37,013 bases of DNA, from contig JANAVG010000028.1 of assembly GCA_024213275.1 (NCBI GenBank), positions 1 through 37,013 of the forward strand. The letters run 5' to 3'. The notes beneath the pieces are model-generated. The model worked only from the letters and a program-made list of their open reading frames with translations. It was not told the origin of the DNA and made no database searches. The translations under genes were made by a program, and so were the position numbers. This document shows, in pieces, positions 8,675-17,511 of this stretch. This DNA comes from Rossellomorea sp. BNER. GTDB lineage: Bacteria; Bacillota; Bacilli; Bacillales; Bacillaceae_B. Within the stretch, counting starts at the first letter, position 1; the number at the start of each line of letters is the position of its first letter.

Positions 8675-11308
8675 ATGAATCATTTAACAGGTGCTGAAAT
8701 TCGTCAAAAGTTTCTTGATTTTTTTAAAGAGAAAGGACATAGGGTCGAGCCAAGCGCTTCATTGGTACCGCATGAAGATCCATCCTTACTTTGGATTAAC
8801 AGTGGTGTGGCAACACTAAAAAAGTATTTTGATGGCCGGGTCATTCCAGAAAATCCACGTATTGTCAATGCCCAAAAATCGATTCGAACGAATGATATTG
8901 AAAATGTTGGAAAAACAGCTCGGCATCATACTTTTTTTGAAATGCTAGGAAACTTCTCCATTGGGGAATATTTTAAAGAAGAAGCCATTATTTGGGCTTG
9001 GGAATTTTTAACCGACAATAAGTGGATTGGGTTTGATCCTGATAAGCTGTCAGTTACTATTCATCCAGAGGATCATGAAGCGTTTACAATCTGGAGTCAT
9101 ACCGTTGGAGTTCCTGCTGAACGAATTATTCGTATTGAGGGGAACTTTTGGGATATTGGGGAAGGGCCAAGTGGACCAAACACAGAAATTTTCTATGATC
9201 GCGGACCGGAATATGGTGATGACCCGAATGACCCTGAATTATATCCAGGGGGAGAAAATGATCGTTACTTAGAGGTTTGGAATTTAGTTTTCTCCCAATT
9301 TAATCACAATCCTGATCATACCTATACTCCGCTTCCTAAGAAGAACATTGATACTGGAATGGGATTAGAGCGCATGGCATGCGTGGTACAAGAAGTACCA
9401 ACAAACTTTGATACTGACTTGTTTATGCCTATCATTCGTGCAACTGAAAAATTATCAGGTGAAAAATATGGGCTGACAAACGAAAAAGACATTGCATTTA
9501 AAATTATTGCTGACCATATTAGAACTGTCACTTTCGCTATTAGTGATGGGGCTCTACCTTCCAACGAAGGTCGTGGATATGTACTAAGAAGGCTGCTTCG
9601 TCGTGCAGTGCGTTTTGCAAAACAAATTGGAATTAATAAACCATTTATGTATGGTTTAGTACCGATTGTTTCTGAAATTATGGTTGATTTCTACCCAGAA
9701 GTCAAAGAGAAAGCGGATTTTATCCAGAAAGTTGTAAAGAATGAAGAAGACCGCTTCCATGAGACATTGAATGAAGGGCTTTCAATCTTGTCGTCTGTCA
9801 TTAAAAAGGAAAAAGAAAAGGGAAGCTCGATTATTTCGGGAGAAGATGTATTCAGATTATATGACACATATGGATTCCCAGTGGAGTTAACAGAAGAATT
9901 TGCTGAAGAGGAAGGCATGTCTGTTGATCAAGCTGGTTTTGAAGAACAAATGAAATTACAACGTCAACGAGCTCGTGCAGCAAGGCAAGATGTTGGTAGT
10001 ATGCAGATTCAAGGTGGGGTACTTGGTGATGTGAAAGTTTCAAGTCAGTTTGTAGGCTATGACCAATTGAAAACGGAATCAAAAGTTGTCACATTACTTA
10101 TAAATAATGTGCATGCTGACGAAGCTCATGAAGGGCAAGAAATTCAATTTATACTTGATAAAACCCCGTTTTATGCAGAAAGTGGTGGACAAATTGGTGA
10201 TAAGGGAATGCTGGAGAGTGATTTAGCACGTGTAGCTGTTAAAGATGTTAGAAAGGCACCAAATGGTCAAAATCTTCACACTGCTATAGTTGAAAGTGGA
10301 ACCCTAAAATTGAATGATCCTGTTCATGCATCGGTAAATGAAAGCTCACGTAGTAAAATCGTCAAAAACCATACAGCTACTCATCTTTTACATCAAGCAT
10401 TGAAAGATACACTTGGAAACCATGTAAATCAGGCCGGTTCTCTTGTAGAATCAGACCGCTTACGATTTGATTTCTCACATTTTGGAAGTGTAACAAAAGA
10501 AGAAATCGAAGAAATCGAAAAGATTGTAAATGATAAAGTTTGGAACAGCCTTTCTGTTCAGACTGAATACAAATCGCTAGCTGAAGCAAAAGAAATGGGC
10601 GCAATGGCACTCTTTGGTGAAAAGTATGGAGATGAGGTTAGAGTTGTTTCTGTAGGAGATTACAGCTTAGAGCTATGTGGAGGCTGTCATGTCGGTAATA
10701 CAGCTTCAATTGGGCTTTTCAAAATTGTATCAGAAACAGGAATTGGTGCAGGAACCAGAAGGATTGAAGCGGTGACAGGAGAAGCAGCCTACAAACTACT
10801 GAATGATCAAGTTTCTCTATTAAATCAAGCTGCTGAAAAAGTAAAAGCTAAACCAAATGAAATCTTGACAAGAATTGATGGACTACTTACTGAAATGAAA
10901 GATCTTCAACGCGAAAACGAATCATTATCAACAAAGTTGTCTAACATTGAAGCAGGTAGTTTAACCGATCAAGTAAAAGAAGTAGATGGCGTAAAAGTAT
11001 TATCTGCAAAGGTAGCAGCTACTGATATGAATAATTTAAGAAATATGGTGGATGATCTGAAAAATAAATTAGGATCTTCCGTAGTCGTTTTAGGTAGTGT
11101 TCAAGGAGAGAAAGTGAATATTACAGCGGGTGTCACGAAGGATCTTGTTGAAAACGGATATCATGCTGGAAAACTTGTAAAAGAGGTTGCTACACGCTGT
11201 GGTGGCGGCGGTGGAGGCCGACCTGATATGGCACAAGCAGGAGGAAAAGATCCTGAAAAGCTCGATTCAGCTCTACAATTTGTAGAAGAATGGGTTAAAT
11301 CCGTTTAA
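8675..11308 (+). CDS. alaS: Alanyl-tRNA synthetase
   Basis: The 877-residue class II synthetase charges tRNA-Ala. The N-terminal catalytic domain contains HTFFEMLGNFSIGEYF and MGLERM. The editing domain has the zinc-binding HTATHLLHQAL (about residue 565) and CGGCHVG (about 668) motifs that clear mischarged Ser- and Gly-tRNA. The C-terminal C-Ala domain ends with the glycine run CGGGGGGRPDMAQAGG. The ATG follows AAGGAGG. Expression is under the T-box just upstream. Length is typical (878 in B. subtilis). Confidence 0.98.
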   Translation: MNHLTGAEIRQKFLDFFKEKGHRVEPSASLVPHEDPSLLWINSGVATLKKYFDGRVIPENPRIVNAQKSIRTNDIENVGKTARHHTFFEMLGNFSIGEYFKEEAIIWAWEFLTDNKWIGFDPDKLSVTIHPEDHEAFTIWSHTVGVPAERIIRIEGNFWDIGEGPSGPNTEIFYDRGPEYGDDPNDPELYPGGENDRYLEVWNLVFSQFNHNPDHTYTPLPKKNIDTGMGLERMACVVQEVPTNFDTDLFMPIIRATEKLSGEKYGLTNEKDIAFKIIADHIRTVTFAISDGALPSNEGRGYVLRRLLRRAVRFAKQIGINKPFMYGLVPIVSEIMVDFYPEVKEKADFIQKVVKNEEDRFHETLNEGLSILSSVIKKEKEKGSSIISGEDVFRLYDTYGFPVELTEEFAEEEGMSVDQAGFEEQMKLQRQRARAARQDVGSMQIQGGVLGDVKVSSQFVGYDQLKTESKVVTLLINNVHADEAHEGQEIQFILDKTPFYAESGGQIGDKGMLESDLARVAVKDVRKAPNGQNLHTAIVESGTLKLNDPVHASVNESSRSKIVKNHTATHLLHQALKDTLGNHVNQAGSLVESDRLRFDFSHFGSVTKEEIEEIEKIVNDKVWNSLSVQTEYKSLAEAKEMGAMALFGEKYGDEVRVVSVGDYSLELCGGCHVGNTASIGLFKIVSETGIGAGTRRIEAVTGEAAYKLLNDQVSLLNQAAEKVKAKPNEILTRIDGLLTEMKDLQRENESLSTKLSNIEAGSLTDQVKEVDGVKVLSAKVAATDMNNLRNMVDDLKNKLGSSVVVLGSVQGEKVNITAGVTKDLVENGYHAGKLVKEVATRCGGGGGGRPDMAQAGGKDPEKLDSALQFVEEWVKSV

Positions 11309-11391
11309 TTACCACTTAATCTGGTGTACAATGAATGTATCAATTGACAATTGGGCTTTCATAAAGAGGAAGCCTGAAGAGAGGTGCGAAT

Positions 11392-11658
11392 ATGAGCTCT
11401 TTTGATAAAACGATGCGTTTTGATTTTCCTGAAGAACCTTTTGAGCATGATGTGAAAGAAGTATTACTTCAAGTTCATGATGCACTACAAGAAAAAGGTT
11501 ACAATCCCATTAATCAAATTGTAGGCTATTTATTGTCAGGAGACCCCGCCTACATTCCTAGACACAAGGACGCAAGAAACATCATACGTCGATTGGAACG
11601 CGATGAAATCATCGAAGAATTAGTTAAATCGTATTTAGTACACCATAGAGAGGGATAG
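11392..11658 (+). CDS. ireB: IreB family regulatory phosphoprotein (YrzL, UPF0297)
   Basis: The 88-residue soluble protein starts MSSFDKTMRFDFPEE and has the family signature YNPINQIVGYLLSGDPAYI and PRHKDARNIIRRLERDEI. In Enterococcus the homologue IreB is a substrate of the Ser/Thr kinase IreK and affects cell-envelope stress tolerance; in Bacillus the role is less clear. The conserved trio ireB-ruvX-yrzB is intact: the next gene begins 2 bp after this one. GAGAGGTG precedes the ATG. A weak promoter-like sequence (TACAAT at 11327-11332) lies in the 83 bp gap after alaS, so it may have its own promoter as well as read-through. Confidence 0.93.
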   Translation: MSSFDKTMRFDFPEEPFEHDVKEVLLQVHDALQEKGYNPINQIVGYLLSGDPAYIPRHKDARNIIRRLERDEIIEELVKSYLVHHREG

Positions 11659-11660
11659 GC

Positions 11661-12077
11661 ATGAGAATAATGGGGTTAGACGTAGGCTCTAAAACAGTCG
11701 GCGTCGCCATAAGTGATGCACTTGGCTGGACAGCTCAAGGAATCGAAACAGTCTCTATTAATGAACAAGAAGGAAAGTTTCGGCTCGACCGAATTGAAGA
11801 GCTTGCCAAGGAACATGAAGTCGATAAAGTGATTGTCGGCTTCCCGAAAAACATGAATAATACCGTTGGCCCCCGTGGAGAAGCATCGCAAAGATATGCA
11901 AATCTTATAGAAAAAAAGTTAGGAATTAAAACTATTTTATGGGATGAACGTTTAAGTACGATGGCTGCGGAGAGAATATTGTTAGAAGCGGATGTAAGTA
12001 GAAAGAAACGTAAAAAAGTCATCGATAAAATGGCTGCTGTCATGATTCTGCAAGGATATCTTGATAGTCAAAAATAA
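11661..12077 (+). CDS. ruvX: YqgF/RuvX-type RNase H-fold protein (YrrK), putative Holliday junction resolvase/pre-16S nuclease
   Basis: The 138-residue protein, the same length as B. subtilis YrrK, has the RNase H fold. The first catalytic aspartate is in MGLDVGSKTVGVAIS (Asp6), the glutamate-bearing segment is ILWDERLSTMAAE (about 92-104), and the C-terminal acidic residue is in VIDKMAAVMILQGYLD. Homologues process the 5' end of 16S rRNA in E. coli and have been described as resolvase-like; which activity dominates here is not decided by sequence. GAGAGGGATAGGC precedes the ATG inside the end of ireB. Confidence 0.93.
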   Translation: MRIMGLDVGSKTVGVAISDALGWTAQGIETVSINEQEGKFRLDRIEELAKEHEVDKVIVGFPKNMNNTVGPRGEASQRYANLIEKKLGIKTILWDERLSTMAAERILLEADVSRKKRKKVIDKMAAVMILQGYLDSQK

Positions 12078-12090
12078 TGAGGTGAATAAT

Positions 12091-12375
12091 ATGGAACACG
12101 GTGAAAAACAAATTACAGTTATTGATGAAGAAGGAAATGAACAATTATGTGAAGTGTTGTTCACTTTCGAATCAGACAAATTCGGAAAGTCCTATGTCCT
12201 TTATTATCCATTAGGAGCAGATGAGACAGATGAAGAAGAAATCGAAATTCATGCATCTGCATTTGCACCAGGTAATGAGGGGGAAGAAGGCGAACTAAAA
12301 CCGATTGAAACAGAAGAAGAGTGGGACATGATTGAAGAAATGTTAAACACTTTCTTAGATGAGGAAGAAGAATAA
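12091..12375 (+). CDS. yrzB: YrzB family DUF1292 protein
   Basis: The 94-residue very acidic protein has a small beta-rich core (KQITVIDEEGNEQLCEVLFTF ... YVLYYPLG) and a glutamate-rich C-terminus (NTFLDEEEE). The DUF1292 family has no established function but is almost always found behind ruvX, as here, 13 bp after its stop. The start at 12091 is set by GAGGTG; the upstream in-frame reading to 12061 lies inside ruvX and has no site. It is the last gene before a strong terminator. Confidence 0.9.
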   Translation: MEHGEKQITVIDEEGNEQLCEVLFTFESDKFGKSYVLYYPLGADETDEEEIEIHASAFAPGNEGEEGELKPIETEEEWDMIEEMLNTFLDEEEE

Positions 12376-12394
12376 AAAATAAGTCATTTTAGTG

Positions 12395-12430
12395 AAATAG
12401 GGGTGGGCCCTTACGGCTACCCCTATTTTT
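12395..12430 (+). terminator. Rho-independent terminator after yrzB
   Basis: AAATAGGGGT (12395-12404) pairs with ACCCCTATTT (12419-12428) and is followed by T-rich sequence. It ends the alaS/ireB-ruvX-yrzB side. Confidence 0.9.
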
Positions 12431-12513
12431 ATTTGTAGAAAATGTTGTATAATAGTGTCGATATAGTGCAAATTTTGTAGGATACCCCTAATTGCTCGAA
12501 GGGGGGAAGAGAT

Positions 12514-13653
12514 ATGAACAAGAATCAACAACCTAAAAAAGAGGCTCTTTATAAAAAGCTCCTAGAAAGACAAGAGGAGGCCAAAGTTATTCGTAAAATT
12601 GTCGGGATCGTTGCCTTAGTGCTAGTTTTATTAATCGGCGGAACAGCGTTAGGCGGATATTTTTATGTGAAATCTGCCCTTAAACCAGTGGATCCAAAAG
12701 ATAACAAGCCTGTAAAAGTAGAAATCCCAATTGGCTCAGGTGTTACATCTATAGGGAATATACTTGAAGAAAATGGTATCATTAAAAATTCTCTAGTATT
12801 CAAGTACTTCGTAAAATTTAATAATGAGTCAGGCTTTCAAGCGGGGGCTTATGATTTAACTCCGGCTATGACATTAAATGAAATTATTACAAGCCTTAAA
12901 TCAGGGAAGGTCATGAAAGATGCTGAATTTACTATTACCGTTCCTGAAGGATATCAACTAAAACAGATTGCGGAAGAAATAGCAAAAGAAACACCATACA
13001 AGAGCAAAGAAATAATAGAAAAGCTAAATAATAAAGAATATCTCGAGCAGTTAAATGGAAAGTATCCTAAACTAATTACTAAAGATTTAATTAATAACAA
13101 AAATATTAAATATCCACTAGAGGGTTATCTTTACCCTGCAACATACCCATTCTATGAAAAAAAACCTTCACTTGAGGAAATTATAGATGGAATGATTTCA
13201 CAGACTAACGATGTCTTGGCACAATTTAATGCATCGATGGTTGAAAAAAAGATGGATGCACATAAACTACTAACCTTTGCTTCATTAGTAGAAGAAGAAG
13301 CAACTAAAAAGGCAGACCGGGGAAGAATTGCTAGTGTCTTCTATAATCGCTTGGATAAGGATATGCCGCTTCAAACAGACCCAACCGTGCTGTACGCTTT
13401 GGGAGAACATAAAAGTAGAACAGTGTATGATGACTTGGATGTAAAGTCCCCTTATAATACGTATCAAGTTAAAGGATTACCACCAGGCCCAATAGCTAAT
13501 GCTGGGATTACGTCAATAAAGGCTGTTCTTAAACCGGATAATTCTGAATATCTCTATTTCTTAGCATCTAAAGATGGAACCGTTCATTATTCAGAAACTC
13601 TTGAAGAACACAATGAAAAGAAAGCTAAGTACATCACAAACGAAAAGGAATAA
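12514..13653 (+). CDS. mltG: Endolytic murein transglycosylase MltG (YceG-like, YrrL)
   Basis: The 379-residue membrane-anchored enzyme cuts nascent glycan strands and helps set peptidoglycan chain length. A basic cytoplasmic N-terminus (about 1-28) is followed by one transmembrane helix (about 29-53) and an extracellular LysM-like part (about 65-130). The YceG catalytic domain follows, with the active glutamate in ASLVEEEA (about residue 260) and the conserved NRL ... MPLQTDPTV and YNTY ... GLPPGPI segments. GGGGGGAAGAG precedes the ATG. A TATAAT -10 (12448-12453) upstream suggests its own promoter, though no good -35 is seen. Confidence 0.95.
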   Translation: MNKNQQPKKEALYKKLLERQEEAKVIRKIVGIVALVLVLLIGGTALGGYFYVKSALKPVDPKDNKPVKVEIPIGSGVTSIGNILEENGIIKNSLVFKYFVKFNNESGFQAGAYDLTPAMTLNEIITSLKSGKVMKDAEFTITVPEGYQLKQIAEEIAKETPYKSKEIIEKLNNKEYLEQLNGKYPKLITKDLINNKNIKYPLEGYLYPATYPFYEKKPSLEEIIDGMISQTNDVLAQFNASMVEKKMDAHKLLTFASLVEEEATKKADRGRIASVFYNRLDKDMPLQTDPTVLYALGEHKSRTVYDDLDVKSPYNTYQVKGLPPGPIANAGITSIKAVLKPDNSEYLYFLASKDGTVHYSETLEEHNEKKAKYITNEKE

Positions 13654-13663
13654 ATACCAAATG

Positions 13664-13699
13664 AACAGGGAGAGATTCACTCGCAATCCTCTCCTTGTT
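13664..13699 (+). terminator. Hairpin after mltG, possible terminator without T-run
   Basis: AACAGGGAGAG (13664-13674) pairs with CTCTCCTTGTT (13689-13699) with one G-T pair. No T-run follows, so it may protect the mltG 3' end rather than terminate. Confidence 0.5.
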
Positions 13700-13700
13700 A

Positions 13701-13819
13701 TGCTAAAATAGAAAAAGTATTTTTGCGGAGAAGCGTTTTACAAAGTCATTGGTTACGGAAAAGATTAAATGGATTTTAACTTTTCCCATGGGCCAGTGTA
13801 TCTTTTAAACGCTCTTTTT
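13701..13819 (+). promoter_or_regulatory. Promoter and possible attenuator leader of the trmR-trhP operon
   Basis: An extended -10 TGCTAAAAT (13701-13709) could start a leader of about 140 nt. AGCGTTT (13732-13738) can pair with AAACGCT (13807-13813), immediately followed by a T-run (13815-13819), which would resemble an intrinsic terminator ahead of trmR. The loop is long (68 nt) and no known riboswitch motif is visible. Confidence 0.4.
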
Positions 13820-13856
13820 CATGTTGGATCATGAAAATGAAAGTGAGGGTTTTTCC

Positions 13857-14507
13857 TTGAATCAGAATGTCCAAGATTATATAGAATCATTAATACTAAC
13901 CCGTTCAGAGCTTGTTACTGAAATGGAGAATTATGCCGCTGATCATAACGTCCCAATTATGGAGTTGGCAGGAATCGAAACAATGCTTCAATTGTTAAGA
14001 ATACAACAACCAAAGCGTATACTTGAAATTGGTACAGCCATTGGATACTCTGCAATTCGAATGGTAGAAGCCGTTCCTCGGTCAGAAGTTATTTCAATTG
14101 AGAGAGACACTGAAAGGCTTGAGAAAGCTAAAGAAAATCTAAGTCGTTTTCATAATGGTTCACGTATAAAAATCATTCATGGTGACGCACTAGAAGTTGT
14201 TAAACAAATGGAGATTTACGGCCCATTTGATGCGCTATTTATTGACGCAGCCAAGGGACAATATCAAAAGTTCTTTGATTTATATACTCCTTATCTTTCT
14301 GAAGAAGGTGTTGTCTACTCCGACAATGTTCTCTTTAAAGGAATGGTAGCTGAAAGCGCAATTGATAATAAACGAATAAGCAAAATGGTCAATAAACTAA
14401 AAGATTATAACCAATGGTTAATGAACCATAAAGATTATCAAACGGCCATCCTTCCTGTAGGGGATGGTTTAGCAGTGAGTAAAAAAAGAGGTGTTTCCTT
14501 TGAATAA
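13857..14507 (+). CDS. trmR: tRNA 5-hydroxyuridine methyltransferase TrmR (YrrM)
   Basis: The 216-residue class I SAM-dependent O-methyltransferase has motif I ILEIGTAIGYSA (about residues 59-70), an acidic residue after the second strand (VISIERD) and the metal-binding region FIDAAKGQY ... VYSDNVLF typical of PF01596. In B. subtilis YrrM was shown to convert ho5U34 to mo5U34 in tRNA. The two hydroxylation genes directly follow, which supports the same role. The TTG start at 13857 has GTGAGGG upstream and gives the B. subtilis length; the longer ATG at 13821 has no ribosome binding site. It overlaps trhP1 by 8 bp. Confidence 0.9.
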   Translation: MNQNVQDYIESLILTRSELVTEMENYAADHNVPIMELAGIETMLQLLRIQQPKRILEIGTAIGYSAIRMVEAVPRSEVISIERDTERLEKAKENLSRFHNGSRIKIIHGDALEVVKQMEIYGPFDALFIDAAKGQYQKFFDLYTPYLSEEGVVYSDNVLFKGMVAESAIDNKRISKMVNKLKDYNQWLMNHKDYQTAILPVGDGLAVSKKRGVSFE

Positions 14508-15429
14508 ACCTGAATTATTGGTTACCCCAACATCAACAGAAGGCATTTTACCCTTATCAGATGCAGGTGCAGATGCCTTTATCATTGGAGAACAGCAATT
14601 TGGTCTTCGCCTTGCGGGTGAATTTTCAAGAGAAGATGTACAAGCAGCAATCGAACTGGCCCATTCCAAAGGAAAAAAAGTGTATGTAGCTATGAATGCT
14701 ATTTTTCATAATGAAAAGATTGAAGAGCTTTCAAGCTATATAAAATTTTTACATGATGTACATGCAGATGCGATTGTTTTCGGTGATCCCGCCGTTCTCA
14801 TGATAGCGAAAGAAGTAGCTCCGAGCATGAAGCTTCACTGGAACACAGAAACAACTGCAACAAATTGGTATACCTGTAATTACTGGGGTCGAAAGGGTGC
14901 AGGTCGTGCTGTATTGGCTCGTGAATTAAGCATGGATGCGATTGTTGAAATGAAGGAAAATGCAGAAGTTGAAATAGAAGTGCAGGTTCATGGTATGACA
15001 TGTATGTTCCAATCGAAACGGACTCTTCTTGGGAACTATTTTGAGTACCAAGGAAAAGCAATGGAAATCGAAAATAGACAGAACAAAAAGGATATGTTCC
15101 TTCATGACGAAGAACGCCAAAATAAATACCCTATTTTTGAGGATGAAAATGGTACTCACATTATGAGTCCGAATGATATGTGCATTATCGATGAGCTTCA
15201 CGAAATGGTGGAAGCTGGAATCGATTCGTTTAAAATTGATGGGGTACTTAAATCCCCTCAGTATATTTTAGAAGTAACCAAGCTATATAGAAAAGCTATA
15301 GACCTATGTGTTGAGGATGGGGATAAGTATGAACAGGTAAAAGATGATTTTCTGGTGCAGACTGAGAAATTACAACCCCCAAACCGTTCGTTAGATACTG
15401 GTTTTTTCTTTAAAGAGACGGTTTACTAA
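14500..15429 (+). CDS. trhP1: U32-family tRNA 5-hydroxyuridine synthesis protein TrhP1 (YrrN)
   Basis: The 309-residue U32 'collagenase-like' protein (MNKPELLVTPTSTEG ...) has exactly the length of B. subtilis YrrN. YrrN and YrrO are both needed for ho5U34 formation in B. subtilis tRNA, using prephenate as in E. coli TrhP. This paralogue has lost the cysteine pattern that in U32 enzymes binds a 4Fe-4S cluster: where TrhP2 has MCIAYSGRC and GGCCQSC, it reads MTCMFQSKRTLLGNYF with a single cysteine. It may therefore be a structural partner of TrhP2 (inference). The TTG start at 14500 sits behind AGAGGTG and overlaps trmR. Confidence 0.9.
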   Translation: MNKPELLVTPTSTEGILPLSDAGADAFIIGEQQFGLRLAGEFSREDVQAAIELAHSKGKKVYVAMNAIFHNEKIEELSSYIKFLHDVHADAIVFGDPAVLMIAKEVAPSMKLHWNTETTATNWYTCNYWGRKGAGRAVLARELSMDAIVEMKENAEVEIEVQVHGMTCMFQSKRTLLGNYFEYQGKAMEIENRQNKKDMFLHDEERQNKYPIFEDENGTHIMSPNDMCIIDELHEMVEAGIDSFKIDGVLKSPQYILEVTKLYRKAIDLCVEDGDKYEQVKDDFLVQTEKLQPPNRSLDTGFFFKETVY

Positions 15430-15457
15430 CCAATCCTTATGAAAAGGAGGGATACAC

Positions 15458-16735
15458 ATGACTGAAGTCGTAGATATGAAGATTGCAGAATTCATTGGTG
15501 GCAAACGAATAATTGTAAAGAAGCCAGAGCTCTTAGCTCCTGCAGGTAATTTAGAAAAGCTCAAAATTGCGGTTCATTACGGTGCTGACGCCGTTTATAT
15601 TGGTGGACAAGAATATGGCCTTCGTTCAAATGCAGGTAATTTTACATTTGAGGAAATGAGAGAAGGCGTAGAATTTGCCAAGGAATATGGTGCTAAAATT
15701 TATGTAACAACAAATATTTATGCTCATAATGAGAATATTGATGGGTTAGAAGACTATTTACGAGGTATACAAGAGGCCGGGGTTGCTGGAATCATTGTTG
15801 CCGATCCTCTTATTATTGAAACCTGCCGTCGTGTGGCACCGAATGTAGAGGTCCACTTAAGTACACAACAATCCCTTTCAAACTGGAAGGCGGTGGAGTT
15901 CTGGAAGAATGAAGGGCTAGACCGGGTTGTTCTTGCCCGTGAAACCAGTGGGGAAGAAATTCGTGAAATGAAAGAGAAAGTTAATATAGAGATTGAAACA
16001 TTCATTCATGGTGCAATGTGTATTGCTTATTCTGGTCGCTGCACGTTAAGTAATCATATGACAGCACGCGATAGTAACCGTGGTGGTTGTTGTCAGTCTT
16101 GTCGCTGGGATTATGGATTATATGAACTGAATGAGTCGCAGGAGAAAGCATTATTTTCAACAAATGATGCACCATTTGCAATGAGCCCAAAGGATTTAAA
16201 ACTAGTGGAATCAATACCTCAAATGATAGAATTAGGTATTGATAGCTTGAAAATAGAAGGGCGAATGAAATCCATTCATTATATTGCTACTGTTGTGAGT
16301 GTCTATCGAAAAATAATTGATGCATACTGCGAGAATCCAGACACCTTCCAGATCAAGGAGGAGTGGCTAAGCGAATTAGAAAAATGTGCTAACCGTGAGA
16401 CGGCTTCCGCTTTCTTTGAGGGGGTGCCTGGTTACGAAGAGCAAATGTTTGGGGAACATTCGAAAAAAAATTCAGATTATGATTTTATTGGGTTAGTTTT
16501 GGAATACGACCAAGAAACTGGTATGGTGACACTACAGCAACGTAATTATTTTAAATCTGGTGATGAAGTAGAATTCTTCGGTCCGGAAATAGAAAATTTT
16601 ACACAAACAATTGAAACGATTTGGGATCAAAAATGGAATGAATTGGACGTAGCACGCCACCCATTACAAATCGTGCGTTTTAAGGTAGACAAGCCGGTAT
16701 ACCCACATAACATGATGCGAAAGGAGAACAAGTAA
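15458..16735 (+). CDS. trhP2: U32-family tRNA 5-hydroxyuridine synthesis protein TrhP2 (YrrO)
   Basis: This 425-residue U32 protein (422 in B. subtilis YrrO) has the N-terminal TIM-barrel starting KPELLAPAGNLEKL, the cluster cysteines in GAMCIAYSGRC (about 187-194) and GGCCQSCRW (about 210-216), MSPKDL, the U32 signature region IDSLKIEGRMKS (about 260-271), and a C-terminal small beta domain (GLVLEYDQETGMVTLQQRNYF). With TrhP1 it hydroxylates U34, after which TrmR methylates it. The ATG at 15458 follows AGGAGGG; a second ATG at 15476 is possible but has no better site. The trhP1 stop is 28 bp upstream. Confidence 0.92.
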   Translation: MTEVVDMKIAEFIGGKRIIVKKPELLAPAGNLEKLKIAVHYGADAVYIGGQEYGLRSNAGNFTFEEMREGVEFAKEYGAKIYVTTNIYAHNENIDGLEDYLRGIQEAGVAGIIVADPLIIETCRRVAPNVEVHLSTQQSLSNWKAVEFWKNEGLDRVVLARETSGEEIREMKEKVNIEIETFIHGAMCIAYSGRCTLSNHMTARDSNRGGCCQSCRWDYGLYELNESQEKALFSTNDAPFAMSPKDLKLVESIPQMIELGIDSLKIEGRMKSIHYIATVVSVYRKIIDAYCENPDTFQIKEEWLSELEKCANRETASAFFEGVPGYEEQMFGEHSKKNSDYDFIGLVLEYDQETGMVTLQQRNYFKSGDEVEFFGPEIENFTQTIETIWDQKWNELDVARHPLQIVRFKVDKPVYPHNMMRKENK

Positions 16736-16740
16736 CTACC

Positions 16741-17376
16741 ATGGCACAAAAACCTGTTGTGATTGGTGTAGCCGGCGGATCTGGTTCCGGTAAAACAAGT
16801 GTGACAAAAGCTATTTATGAACACTTTAAAGGCCACTCAATCTTAATGCTTGAACAAGACTATTATTATAAAGACCAAAGTCACCTTCCCTTTGAAGAGA
16901 GGCTTAAAACAAATTATGACCATCCTCTTGCTTTTGATAACGATTTACTACTGAATCACATTCAAAAATTATTAAAGCATGAGGCCATTGATAAGCCGAT
17001 ATACGATTATACAATGCACACACGCTCTAATGAGAGTATAGTTGTGGAGCCAAAGGAAGTTATTATCCTCGAAGGAATCCTTATCCTTGAGGATGAACGG
17101 CTTCGAAACATGATGGACATTAAACTATATGTAGATACAGATGCGGATTTGAGAATTATTAGACGTTTATTACGTGACATCAAAGAAAGAGGTCGCTCCA
17201 TTGATTCTGTTATTGAGCAATACGTTAACGTGGTTAGACCTATGCATAATCAATTCATTGAACCAACAAAGAGATATGCAGATGTCATCATTCCAGAAGG
17301 TGGGCATAATCATGTAGCCATCGATTTAATGGTCACAAAAATTCAAACAATTCTTGAACAAAAATCGTTTTTGTAA
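16741..17376 (+). CDS. udk: Uridine kinase (uridine/cytidine kinase)
   Basis: The 211-residue protein, identical in length to B. subtilis Udk, phosphorylates uridine and cytidine to UMP and CMP in pyrimidine salvage. The P-loop is GGSGSGKT (residues 12-19). The substrate region is LEQDYYYKDQ (about 38-47) and NYDHPLAFD (about 59-67). The lid has RRLLRDIKERGRS (about 141-153). It starts 5 bp after trhP2 and its only Shine-Dalgarno-like sequence (AAAGGAG, about 16719-16725) lies unusually far, about 15 bases, from the ATG. Translation may therefore depend on coupling to trhP2. Confidence 0.96.
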   Translation: MAQKPVVIGVAGGSGSGKTSVTKAIYEHFKGHSILMLEQDYYYKDQSHLPFEERLKTNYDHPLAFDNDLLLNHIQKLLKHEAIDKPIYDYTMHTRSNESIVVEPKEVIILEGILILEDERLRNMMDIKLYVDTDADLRIIRRLLRDIKERGRSIDSVIEQYVNVVRPMHNQFIEPTKRYADVIIPEGGHNHVAIDLMVTKIQTILEQKSFL

Positions 17377-17511
17377 TACGATAGCATAGATATAGTTAAG
17401 AATATAGAGAAATTTCCCAAGGGATTTGTTACTCACGACGTCGATTAATAACTTTGAATAAGTTAGACGAATTGAACATAAGTTAAGAAAATAAATTAAC
17501 CATTTATGGAA

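Noticed and set aside
11735..12043. 102-codon minus-strand frame within ruvX
   Set aside because: Antisense to a well-conserved gene, no site or family match.
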